Below are positions 51,433-59,837 of a stretch of DNA of 64,000 bases, piece after piece. The position numbers and the translations under genes were made by a program. The DNA lies in the NCBI GenBank assembly GCA_938008435.1, contig CALLKK010000001.1:1-64000 (forward strand), read 5' to 3'. Each line of letters starts with the position of its first letter. The stretch's first letter is position 1. Source of the stretch: an uncultured Steroidobacter sp. GTDB taxonomy: Bacteria; Pseudomonadota; Gammaproteobacteria; Steroidobacterales; Steroidobacteraceae. The notes under the pieces were generated by a model, which searched no databases, was not told the DNA's origin, and was given only the letters and a program-made list of their open reading frames with translations.

Positions 51433-53616
51433 CTACAGGCTCACTTCCACTTCGGCCTTGCCTTCGCGCTTCAAGACGTTGACGGCCACATCGTCGCCAT
51501 GGCGTCTGAGCAGCAGATCGAGCTTGGCGTCGGCAACGCGCAATTGATGGATCTGCACCGATTCGAGCAACTCGGGCAGGCGCGGGTGCTTGAGCCGCAC
51601 GACGCGTGCCTGAGCGTCGATCTCCAAACCTAGACACGCCTGCAGGATGGCGAGCGGAGCTGCAGCTGCCCACGCTTGCGGTACGCACGCGACCGGATAG
51701 AGCACTGGACCTTTGTCGCGCCGCCGATGCATGCCGCAGAACAGCTCGGGCAGTCGGCGCAGGTCGAGATAGGCAGCGGCATCGAAGAGAGCTGTCGCGA
51801 TGCGAGTGACGTGCTGCGAATAGCCGTACTCGGACAGACCGAGGGCAATCAGCGCATTGTCGTGCGGCCAGATCGAGCCATTGTGATACGAGGTCGGGTT
51901 GTAGCGCGGCGCGCGCGCGCTCACGGTACGAATGCCCCAGCCGGTGAAGAACTCGCGCGACATGAGACATTCGGCGATGCGCGCCGCGCGTTTGGGGTAG
52001 GCGATGCCGGTGAAGAGGAGATGGCCCGCGTTGGAGCTGCGTACGCGGCACGGCTTTTTCGCCCCGTCGAGCGCGAGCACGTACATGCCGAGCTCGTCGT
52101 CCCAGAACGTACGGTCGAAGCGCTCGCGCAGCTCGCGCGCTTGCTCGGTGAGCTTTTCGGCGAGCGCTGGTTCGCCAACGACGCGTGCCATCTGTGCGGC
52201 GAGTCGACGCGCGAGGTAGACATAGCCTTGCACCTCACACAGTGCGATCGGCGCTTCTGCGAGCGTTCCGTCGGCATGAAACACGGCGTCGCCTGAATCC
52301 TTCCATCCCTGATTCACGAGCCCGCCGTCGGTGCGGCGCCGATATTCGACGAATCCGTCGCCGTCGCTGTCGCCGTAGGTGTCGATCCACGCGAGCGCCG
52401 CTTTGATGTTCGGCCAGATGGTCTCGAGCGTGGCGCGATCGCCCGTGTATTTCCAATACAAGCCTGCCACTGCCACGAACAGCGGTGTCGAATCGATGGA
52501 GCCGTAATAGCGCTCAAACGGCACGGCGCCGAGGCGCGCCAGCTCGCACTTGCGCGTCTCGTGCAGGATCTTGCCGGGCTCGGCATCGCGTGCGGGATCT
52601 TCGCTGGTGGCCTGGTGTGCGGCGAGAAATCTGAGCACGCCGCGGGCCAGCGACGGATCGACCCACAGGAGTTCGAGCGCCGTGATCAGTCCGTCACGGC
52701 CGAACGCCGTAGAGAACCACGGCACGCCTGCATACGGATAAGGCCCATGCTCGGTGTCTGTGACGAGCATGCTGATGTCTGCCATCGAGCGGCAGATTAC
52801 TTCATCGACAAGCGTGTTCGAGGTCTGAATGGCTGCCGCGCGATGACACGCCTGCCGCAGCGCGCGGCGTGCTGCGCGTGCCGCCACAATGAGCCGTCGC
52901 TCGATAGGGCGTTCCTCGACGCGGCAATGCACGCTTGCGAAGATCGTGCGCCGCTGACGCGGCGCAAGCATGAAGTCGAACTCGGCGGTGCGCTCCTGCA
53001 AACGTGCAGGCCGCGGCTCGAACACGAGCTCGGTCGCACGCCGCAATCCGTCGAGCGAGGCGTATTCGAAGCGCACGGTGTCCGGCGCGCTCACGCGCGC
53101 CGTGACTCGGCCGCGGCGCTCGCGTGCAACGCCGCGGACCTCGAACAGATCGGCGAAGTCGGCATCGAATTCGAGCGCAATCGTCACGCGCTCCGGACGA
53201 TCGCCGAAATTGCGGACCGCAATCACGTCGTAGCACGCCGCGTTCCAGAGAAACTTCATGCGCGAGACGTGGATGGTGTCCTTGGCGAGCACGACGTGCT
53301 CGCCTTCGGTGATGTCCGGATTGGTGAGGTCGACGTCGAGCACCGCATTGTTGCTCTGAACCGTCGAGCTCAAGAGCAGCGGTGTCGTGCCGGCGATTCG
53401 CAGGCGCAGCCGCGACAAGAAGCGCGTGTCTTCGTGGTACAGCCCCTCGGGGCTCCCCGGTCGCGCCGAGAGATCCCCGAAGTGATTGAAGAGCGCGAAC
53501 GTATCGCCGTGCTTGAGCGTGCGCGGGCGTAGCTCGCTCAAAGAGGCGCGCGCAGCGATGTAGAACGGCTGAGCGAGCTCGAGCGTGTCCTCGCTTGGCT
53601 GTTCAATCACCTCCAT
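51433..53616 (-). CDS. Amylo-alpha-1,6-glucosidase-like glycoside hydrolase
   Basis: 727 aa. An N-terminal beta-rich domain (LKHGDTFALFNHFGDL, about 30-230) is of the GDE_N_bis type. A C-terminal (alpha/alpha)6-barrel (about 270-700) has GVPWFSTAFGRDGLITALE, DGGLVNQGWKDSGDAVFHADG and SYHNGSIWPHDNALIALGL, the usual acidic active-site regions. It likely debranches or hydrolyses an alpha-glucan or glycoside in the cytosol. The next gene in the unit is a GT4 enzyme, 9 nt away, a pairing common in stress or trehalose-like contexts. Confidence 0.9.
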   Translation of the reverse strand: MEVIEQPSEDTLELAQPFYIAARASLSELRPRTLKHGDTFALFNHFGDLSARPGSPEGLYHEDTRFLSRLRLRIAGTTPLLLSSTVQSNNAVLDVDLTNPDITEGEHVVLAKDTIHVSRMKFLWNAACYDVIAVRNFGDRPERVTIALEFDADFADLFEVRGVARERRGRVTARVSAPDTVRFEYASLDGLRRATELVFEPRPARLQERTAEFDFMLAPRQRRTIFASVHCRVEERPIERRLIVAARAARRALRQACHRAAAIQTSNTLVDEVICRSMADISMLVTDTEHGPYPYAGVPWFSTAFGRDGLITALELLWVDPSLARGVLRFLAAHQATSEDPARDAEPGKILHETRKCELARLGAVPFERYYGSIDSTPLFVAVAGLYWKYTGDRATLETIWPNIKAALAWIDTYGDSDGDGFVEYRRRTDGGLVNQGWKDSGDAVFHADGTLAEAPIALCEVQGYVYLARRLAAQMARVVGEPALAEKLTEQARELRERFDRTFWDDELGMYVLALDGAKKPCRVRSSNAGHLLFTGIAYPKRAARIAECLMSREFFTGWGIRTVSARAPRYNPTSYHNGSIWPHDNALIALGLSEYGYSQHVTRIATALFDAAAYLDLRRLPELFCGMHRRRDKGPVLYPVACVPQAWAAAAPLAILQACLGLEIDAQARVVRLKHPRLPELLESVQIHQLRVADAKLDLLLRRHGDDVAVNVLKREGKAEVEVSL

Positions 53617-53625
53617 ATCGTCACC

Positions 53626-54678
53626 TCACGCGGCCGCGCGATCGGGTTTCTTGCCGAGCACTTTGCGATAGACCTCGAGATAGTCGCGCGCCATCCGCTC
53701 GGCCGAGAAGCGCTGCTCGAATCGTGCGCGCACGTCGGCGCGGTCGAGCATCGATACCCGCCGCACTGCATCGACGGCTTCTTCGATCGACTCCACGACG
53801 AAGCCCGTGACGCCGTGATCGACGACTTCCGGCACGGAGCCGGCGCGCCACGCGATGCAAGGCGTGCCGCAGGACATCGCCTCGATGAGCACGAGCCCGA
53901 AGGGCTCGGGCCAGTCGATCGGGAACAGCAAGGCGCGCGCATTGCCGAGAAAGTCGGCTTTCTGCTTCTCGTCGATCTCGCCCAGGAACTCGACGTGCGG
54001 CTGCTTGAGCAGCGGCTCGATCTCGCGATGGAAATAGGGTTCGTCCACGGTGTCGACTTTCGCGGCAATCTTGAGCTTGACGCCTGCCTGCCGCGCGATT
54101 TCGATAGCGCGGTCGGGACGTTTCTCGGGCGAGATGCGTCCCAGGAAGGCGAAGTAGTCGCCGCGCGGCTCGGGCTGAAACTGACAGACGCTCGCGGGCA
54201 AGCCGTGATAGACGGTAGCGATCCAGTTGCAGTGCGCGAGCGGCTTGCGTTGATGATTCGAGATCGACACGAGCGGCGTATCTGCGAATTCCGCGAAGAG
54301 CGGACGATAGTCGGGCAGATCGAGCCGCCCGTGCATCGTGGTCACGGCGCGATTCGGCATCAGCGCGCGCACGAGCGGCAGATGCATGAAGTCGGTGTGG
54401 AAATGGATGACGTCGAACTCGTCCGCGCGTTGGCGTAGATGCTCGAGCTGCAGGATCGTATGCGGAGCGTAGTCGTGGACGGTGGGATCGAGACGCAACG
54501 CGCGCGGCGCAGAGGCGACGAGGCGTGCGCTCGTCTGCGAATCGCCGCTCGCGAACAGCGTCACCTCGTGGCCTAGGCGCACGAGCTCTTCGGTCAGATA
54601 GGAAACAACGCGCTCGGTGCCGCCGTAGAGCTGAGGCGGGACGCTTTCGATCAACGGTGCCACTTGCGCGATCTTCAT
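53626..54678 (-). CDS. GT4 family glycosyltransferase
   Basis: 350 aa, starting MKIAQVAPLIESVPPQLYGGTERVVSYL, the common GT4 N-terminus. The donor half has FLGRISPEKRPDRAIEIA and the E-x7-E motif in EPFGLVLIEAM. AGGAGG on the minus strand precedes the ATG at 54678. It forms a two-gene unit with the glucosidase. The substrate is unknown. Confidence 0.92.
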   Translation of the reverse strand: MKIAQVAPLIESVPPQLYGGTERVVSYLTEELVRLGHEVTLFASGDSQTSARLVASAPRALRLDPTVHDYAPHTILQLEHLRQRADEFDVIHFHTDFMHLPLVRALMPNRAVTTMHGRLDLPDYRPLFAEFADTPLVSISNHQRKPLAHCNWIATVYHGLPASVCQFQPEPRGDYFAFLGRISPEKRPDRAIEIARQAGVKLKIAAKVDTVDEPYFHREIEPLLKQPHVEFLGEIDEKQKADFLGNARALLFPIDWPEPFGLVLIEAMSCGTPCIAWRAGSVPEVVDHGVTGFVVESIEEAVDAVRRVSMLDRADVRARFEQRFSAERMARDYLEVYRKVLGKKPDRAAA

Positions 54679-54892
54679 TTCCGGTGCTTCCTCCTTGTTG
54701 CCTGGAAACTCGGTGCGGGAGTGAGCCCGCCTCACGAGGTAGCCCCGGCCGGCGAGCGGACTCGCGCCTCCACGCAAGATCGTGAACAAATAGGGGCACG
54801 CCGGCGGCATTCAAGGGCTGCAACGGGGGCAACCCTTGCGTCGACCGGGTGGTCCGACGACAATCGGGCTCCCAACCTGTCAGCTTTTTCCG

Positions 54893-57718
54893 ATGCCGTC
54901 TAACTCACCGGAGCGAGCGCCGTATGCGGTGCCCGCAAGCGAAGTCCTTGCGGCACTCGGTTCGGACGCGACACGGGGGCTCGCGCGGACCGAAGCGCAA
55001 CGACGTTTGCAGAGCGTGGGGCACAACGTGCTCACCGCCGAGCAGCCGGTGCCCGCGTGGCGCAAGTTCCTGGCGCAGTTCCAGGACGTTCTCGTCATCC
55101 TCCTGCTGATCGCCACGGTCATCTCGACTGTCATCTGGGCGTTCGAGCGCACCACCGCGCTGCCGTACGAGGCGTTCGCGATTCTCGCCGTCGTGCTGCT
55201 CAATGCCGTCATGGGGTACGTGCAGCAGGCGCGTGCCGAGCGGGCAGTGGCGGCGCTGCGGCAGATGTCTGCTGCACACGCCACCGTGATTCGCGATGGC
55301 ATCCGCCAGAGCGTGCCTGCCGCCGATCTCGTGCCCGGTGACATCATATTGCTCGAGGAGGGCGACACGATTCCGGCCGACGCGCGGCTGCTGCAGACGG
55401 TTGCGCTGCAGACCGCGGAAGCGGCGCTGACCGGCGAGAGCCTGCCTGTCTCGAAGGATACGGAACCGCTCGCGGGCGAGCCGACGCTCGGCGATCAGCA
55501 CAACATGGTCTTCAGCGGCACTGCGGTCACGCACGGACGCGGCAAGGCGGTCGTGACCGCAACCGGCATGAATACGCAGCTCGGCCGCATCGCCGGGATG
55601 CTGAAACAGGCGCCTGCCGAGACGACGCCGCTGCAACAGGAGCTTGCGCGCGTCGGCAAGATGCTCGGCATCGTGGTCGTGGCGATCGCGGTCGTCATGG
55701 TCGCGACGATTCTGCTCGTTGCGGAAATCGACGGGTTCGCGGCGGTCTTCGACAGCCTCATCTTCGGCATCGCGCTGGCCGTGGCTGCCGTTCCGGAAGG
55801 GCTGCCGGCAATCGTCACGGCCGTGCTCGCGCTCGGCGTGCAGCGCATGGCCAAGCGCAAGGCGATCGTGCGCCACTTGGCTGCCGTCGAGACGCTCGGC
55901 TCGGCGAGCATCATCGCCTCGGACAAGACCGGCACGCTCACGCGCAACGAGATGACCGTGCGCACGCTCGTCACTGCGAGCGGTCGCATTCACTTCGGCG
56001 GCACCGGCTATGCACCGTACGGCGATGTGGCGCCCGAAGGCGGCGGGCGCATCGAGGGCGCATTGCGCGAGGAATTCTTGCGCGCGCTCGCGGCGGCCGA
56101 CCGCGCGAACAACGCCGTGCTGCAGGAGCGCGACGGACGCTGGATGGTGCAAGGCGATCCGACCGAAGGCGCACTGATCGTCGCCGCACGCAAGGCGGGA
56201 TTGGACGAAGAGATTCTGGGTGGGCGCTTCGAGCGCCTGGTCGAGGTGCCGTTCTCCTCCGAGCGCAAACTGATGAGCACCGTGCATCGCGACGCGCGGC
56301 GCAGCGCCTATCTGCTCGCGTTCACGAAAGGCGCGCCGGACGTGCTGCTCGCCCGCTGCACGCAGGAGGAGGTGGGCGGCGAGAAGCGGCCGCTCACCGA
56401 GGAGCGTCGCGAGGAGATCCTGCGCACGAACGAGGCGCTCGCGAGCGAGGGCTTGCGGACGCTCGGCATCGCGCTGCGCTTGATTCCGCAGGAGGCCTTC
56501 TGCCGCGAAGACGTCGATGAGCGGATCGAGACCGATCTGGTGTTCCTCGGGCTCGTCGGCATGATCGATCCGCCGCGCGAGGAAGCCGCAGCGGCGGTCG
56601 CGAGCGCACAGCGCGCCGGCATCCGGCCGGTGATGATCACCGGCGATCATCCGATCACCGCGCGTGTGATTGCGGCCGAGCTCGGGATCGCGCGCGATGC
56701 GCGCGTTGCAACGGGCGCGCAGATCGAAAGCGCTTCGGACGAAGAGCTCGATGCGATCGTGCGCGAGACGTCGGTTTATGCGCGCGTCAATCCGAGCCAC
56801 AAGCTGCGCATCGTCCAGGCGTTGCAGCGACAGGGCGCGATCGTCGCGATGACCGGCGACGGTGTGAACGACGCACCGGCCCTCAAGAGCGCCGATATCG
56901 GCGTGGCGATGGGCATCACCGGCACCGACGTGTCCAAGGAAGCCGCGGATATCGTGCTCGCCGACGACAACTTCGCCACGATCGTCGCGGCCGTCGAAGA
57001 GGGGCGCGCCATCTTTGCGAACATCCGCAAGTTCCTCCGTTATCTACTCTCGTGCAACATCGGCGAAGTCTTGACGATGTTCTTCGGCGTGCTGTTCGCG
57101 GGGGCGATCGGTCTGACGGAGCTCGGCGATGGGTTGGCGCTGCCGCTCATTGCCACGCAGATTCTCTGGATCAATCTCGTGACGGACGGCGCACCCGCGC
57201 TCGCGCTCGGTGTCGATCCCGCCGATCCGGATGTCATGCGTCAGCCGCCGCGTGCACGCAGCGAGGGTGTCATCACGGGCCGCATGTGGCGCGGCATTTT
57301 CTTCGTCGGCGCGGTGATTGCCGCCGGCACCTTGCTCGTGCTCGATATGAGCTTGCCGGGCGGTTTCATCGAGGGCTCGGGAGATCTGCATTACGGGCAG
57401 ACCATGGCGTTCACCACCATCGTGATCTTCTCGCTCTTCAACGTGTTCAATGCGCGCTCGGACGAACGCAGCGCGTTTGTCGGATTGTTTACGAACAAGT
57501 GGCTGTGGGGCGCGATCGCGCTGTCGCTCGTATTGCAGGCCGCGGTGATCTACGTGCCGTTCCTGCAGGCGGCATTCTCGACGGCGCCGCTCAGCGCGAA
57601 GGATTGGCTATTGTGCACGCTCATCGGCAGCTCGGTGCTGTGGCTACGCGAGCTCACCAAGCTGTTTGCGCGGCGCTTCGCACGCGCTGCTCCTCATGAG
57701 GCGGCTGCTGCGCGCTAG
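54893..57718 (+). CDS. P2-type cation-transporting ATPase (probably Ca2+)
   Basis: 941 aa. It has an actuator TGES, the membrane motif AVAAVPEGLPAIV, the phosphorylation site SDKTGTLT (Asp344), MITGDHPITA and MTGDGVNDAPALK. The membrane-binding residues of SERCA-type pumps appear conserved: Glu in PEGL, Glu in NIGEVLTMFF, and Asn/Thr/Asp in LWINLVTDG. It therefore likely exports Ca2+, though Mn2+ cannot be excluded. About 10 helices. It is divergent from the GT4 gene with a 214-bp gap. Confidence 0.92.
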   Translation: MPSNSPERAPYAVPASEVLAALGSDATRGLARTEAQRRLQSVGHNVLTAEQPVPAWRKFLAQFQDVLVILLLIATVISTVIWAFERTTALPYEAFAILAVVLLNAVMGYVQQARAERAVAALRQMSAAHATVIRDGIRQSVPAADLVPGDIILLEEGDTIPADARLLQTVALQTAEAALTGESLPVSKDTEPLAGEPTLGDQHNMVFSGTAVTHGRGKAVVTATGMNTQLGRIAGMLKQAPAETTPLQQELARVGKMLGIVVVAIAVVMVATILLVAEIDGFAAVFDSLIFGIALAVAAVPEGLPAIVTAVLALGVQRMAKRKAIVRHLAAVETLGSASIIASDKTGTLTRNEMTVRTLVTASGRIHFGGTGYAPYGDVAPEGGGRIEGALREEFLRALAAADRANNAVLQERDGRWMVQGDPTEGALIVAARKAGLDEEILGGRFERLVEVPFSSERKLMSTVHRDARRSAYLLAFTKGAPDVLLARCTQEEVGGEKRPLTEERREEILRTNEALASEGLRTLGIALRLIPQEAFCREDVDERIETDLVFLGLVGMIDPPREEAAAAVASAQRAGIRPVMITGDHPITARVIAAELGIARDARVATGAQIESASDEELDAIVRETSVYARVNPSHKLRIVQALQRQGAIVAMTGDGVNDAPALKSADIGVAMGITGTDVSKEAADIVLADDNFATIVAAVEEGRAIFANIRKFLRYLLSCNIGEVLTMFFGVLFAGAIGLTELGDGLALPLIATQILWINLVTDGAPALALGVDPADPDVMRQPPRARSEGVITGRMWRGIFFVGAVIAAGTLLVLDMSLPGGFIEGSGDLHYGQTMAFTTIVIFSLFNVFNARSDERSAFVGLFTNKWLWGAIALSLVLQAAVIYVPFLQAAFSTAPLSAKDWLLCTLIGSSVLWLRELTKLFARRFARAAPHEAAAAR

Positions 57719-57781
57719 CCTGATATTGAACGATTCTCGATCTGCGGTAACGAGTCGCGCGGCGGGTGCGTCCAGGCGCAG

Positions 57782-58111
57782 TCATTTCGACTGCTGCTCG
57801 ACGAGATGCACGACGCCGACCACCTCGTCCACGGGGACGATGAATGCAAGCCCGTGACCGGGCTCGGTGAGCTCGGCAGCGGTCTTGATGGCATCCAGCA
57901 CCGTTCGCGCAATGTCGTCGGGCACGACGGTCAGCACGATTTCCTTCTCGGGCTCGATTTGAATGCCGAAAACGCGCTGCTGCTCGTTGCGGCCGATACC
58001 GCGACCGAACATCACCGTGCCGCCGTGAGCGCCCGCGCGCATGCTCGCTTCGAGAACCGTATCGCCCCAGCCCTTGCGCACGATGCTGACGATCAGGCGT
58101 GGATTGATCAT
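57782..58111 (-). CDS. PII-like signalling protein
   Basis: A 109-aa ferredoxin-fold trimer subunit of the PII superfamily. It starts MINPRLIVSIVRKGWGDTVLEASMRAGAHGGTVMFGRG, as PII-like proteins beside transporters do. It lacks the classical T-loop Tyr51 region of GlnB. It follows two DUF1538 membrane protein genes by 11 nt and likely regulates them by binding a nucleotide. Confidence 0.88.
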   Translation of the reverse strand: MINPRLIVSIVRKGWGDTVLEASMRAGAHGGTVMFGRGIGRNEQQRVFGIQIEPEKEIVLTVVPDDIARTVLDAIKTAAELTEPGHGLAFIVPVDEVVGVVHLVEQQSK

Positions 58112-58122
58112 TACTGCGACTC

Positions 58123-58842
58123 CTATTTACGTGTCTTGAGCTGCACCAGAAAGCCGACTGCCATCAACGACATCACCGGCGCAAGCGCGATGAGCGCGAC
58201 GAGGCCGAAACCGTTGACGAGCTGGTTATCGGTGCCGGTAGCGGATGAGGCGCCCAGCGCAAGCGCCAACAAGAAAGAATTTGCGAGCGGTCCCGTAGCG
58301 ACGCCGCCCGCGTCGGCGGCGACAGGGACGAAGTCCTTGCTGCTGAACCACATGAGCACGATGACGATCGTATAGCCGGGAATGAGCAGGTGCAGCAGAT
58401 CGAGGCCATAGGCAATGCGCAACATGCCGATGCCGACCCATACGGCGACGCCGATACAGATCGCATAGAGCACCAAACGACGCGGAATCGAGCCGTTGGA
58501 CGCTTCTTCGACTTGATCGGCAAGGACGCGCACGGCGGGCTCGCCCCATGCCGTCACGAATCCAAGTAGCGCGCCGATTGCGGCCATGAGCCAAGCCTGG
58601 TCGAGCTCGCCGAGCGCCGTGCCGACCGCGCGCCCGAACGGCAGGAAAGCCAGGGAGACGCCGAGCAGGAACAGGAACAATCCGACCGCCGCGATGAGCG
58701 TGCCCTTCAGGATCTCTGCGATCTGCGCGACCGGTAGCTTGAGCAAGAAAATCTGGAAGATTAGAAAGAGGAGAACGAGCGGGGTGACGGCGACGATGAC
58801 GCCGCGTCCGACGGTGACGATCTCGTGCAGCCAGTCGATCAT
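58123..58842 (-). CDS. DUF1538 membrane protein, second half
   Basis: A 239-aa integral membrane protein with about 7 helices. The DUF1538 repeat contains WGEPAVRVLADQVEEASNGSIP and DAGGVATGPLANSFLLALALG. Its sequence parallels the neighbouring DUF1538 gene. Its ATG overlaps the previous stop (ATGA). In other bacteria one protein often carries both halves; here they are separate. DUF1538 pairs have been linked with cation/proton antiport, recalled from the literature and not tested here. Confidence 0.88.
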   Translation of the reverse strand: MIDWLHEIVTVGRGVIVAVTPLVLLFLIFQIFLLKLPVAQIAEILKGTLIAAVGLFLFLLGVSLAFLPFGRAVGTALGELDQAWLMAAIGALLGFVTAWGEPAVRVLADQVEEASNGSIPRRLVLYAICIGVAVWVGIGMLRIAYGLDLLHLLIPGYTIVIVLMWFSSKDFVPVAADAGGVATGPLANSFLLALALGASSATGTDNQLVNGFGLVALIALAPVMSLMAVGFLVQLKTRK

Positions 58843-59534
58843 GAGCGCAGCAGGCCCATCGCGAGGATCAGGATGATCGGCCCGATCGAGGCGAAGCCGA
58901 CCACGCCGAATCCGTCGGAGACCGTCGAGCGACCGGCGAGCACCGAGCTCACGCCGATCGCGAGCGCAATGATTACCGGCGCGGACAGCACACCGGTCGT
59001 GACGCTGCCGCCGTCGAATGCGAGGGAGACCACCTCGGGCGGCGCCCACACCGCGAGCACGAGCCCGAGGCCGTAACCGACGGCCAGGAGATACTTGAGC
59101 GGCCAACCCAACACGATGCGCGCCGCGGCGATCGCCGCGAGCCCGCCCACGCCGAGCGCGATCGCATACACCACGGCAGTAGCGGGGATTTCGCCGCCTG
59201 ATGCCTGTTCGACCTGATTAGAGAGCACGAGCACGTCCGGTTCCGGCATCGTCGTGGCGAAGCCGATCGAGAACGCGACGACCAAGATCAACAGCAGCGA
59301 GCGCTTCTTCGGCAGCTCGGCGCCGACGAAGCGGCCCATCGGCACGATACCGATGTCGATGCCGATGAAGAACAGCACCATGCCGACCGCTGCGAGCAGT
59401 CCGCCGATCAGAAACTGCAGGAACAGCTCAAGCGGTGCACGCACGAGCGCGAACTGCAGCAGCGAGATCGAGAGAATGAGCGGCCCGACGGCATGCAGCA
59501 CCTCTCGCGTCTTTTCGCGCAGAATGGCAATCAT
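58839..59534 (-). CDS. DUF1538 membrane protein, first half
   Basis: A 231-aa protein with about 7 helices. It contains MPEPDVLVLSNQVEQASGGEIP and DGGSVTTGVLSAPVIIALAIGVSS, which match the second DUF1538 gene at equivalent positions. It should assemble with its partner and be regulated by the PII-like protein downstream. The start at 59534 opens the unit. Confidence 0.88.
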   Translation of the reverse strand: MIAILREKTREVLHAVGPLILSISLLQFALVRAPLELFLQFLIGGLLAAVGMVLFFIGIDIGIVPMGRFVGAELPKKRSLLLILVVAFSIGFATTMPEPDVLVLSNQVEQASGGEIPATAVVYAIALGVGGLAAIAAARIVLGWPLKYLLAVGYGLGLVLAVWAPPEVVSLAFDGGSVTTGVLSAPVIIALAIGVSSVLAGRSTVSDGFGVVGFASIGPIILILAMGLLRS

Positions 59535-59837
59535 CGGTGTCTGGCTCCTCAGCGCAGGGTGCGTTCGATGGCTGCAGGCGCGAGACGCGCCGCGCTCGTA
59601 TCCTCACCGATGCATCCCTCGTTCAGCAAGGCTTCGTGTGCGCAGGCAGCGCTGGAGAAGCAGGCATTTGCTTGTCGATGTGAACCGAAAGGCACCCTTG
59701 CTCGTTGTCAATCCGTGCCAAGCCCGGTCTCGCCAGGGCTTTCCGCGCACCGCTGGGCCGCGCAGCATTCGGTCCATAGACTCGGTGCATGTGTCTAGGT
59801 TGGCGATGGAGCGCATGAGCCGCGTTCGGAGTCGACA
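59535..59837. other. Intergenic region before ftsH, 303 bp
   Basis: A divergent gap between the DUF1538 gene and ftsH. No coding sequence, clear sigma-32 promoter or inverted repeat was recognised. Confidence 0.45.
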
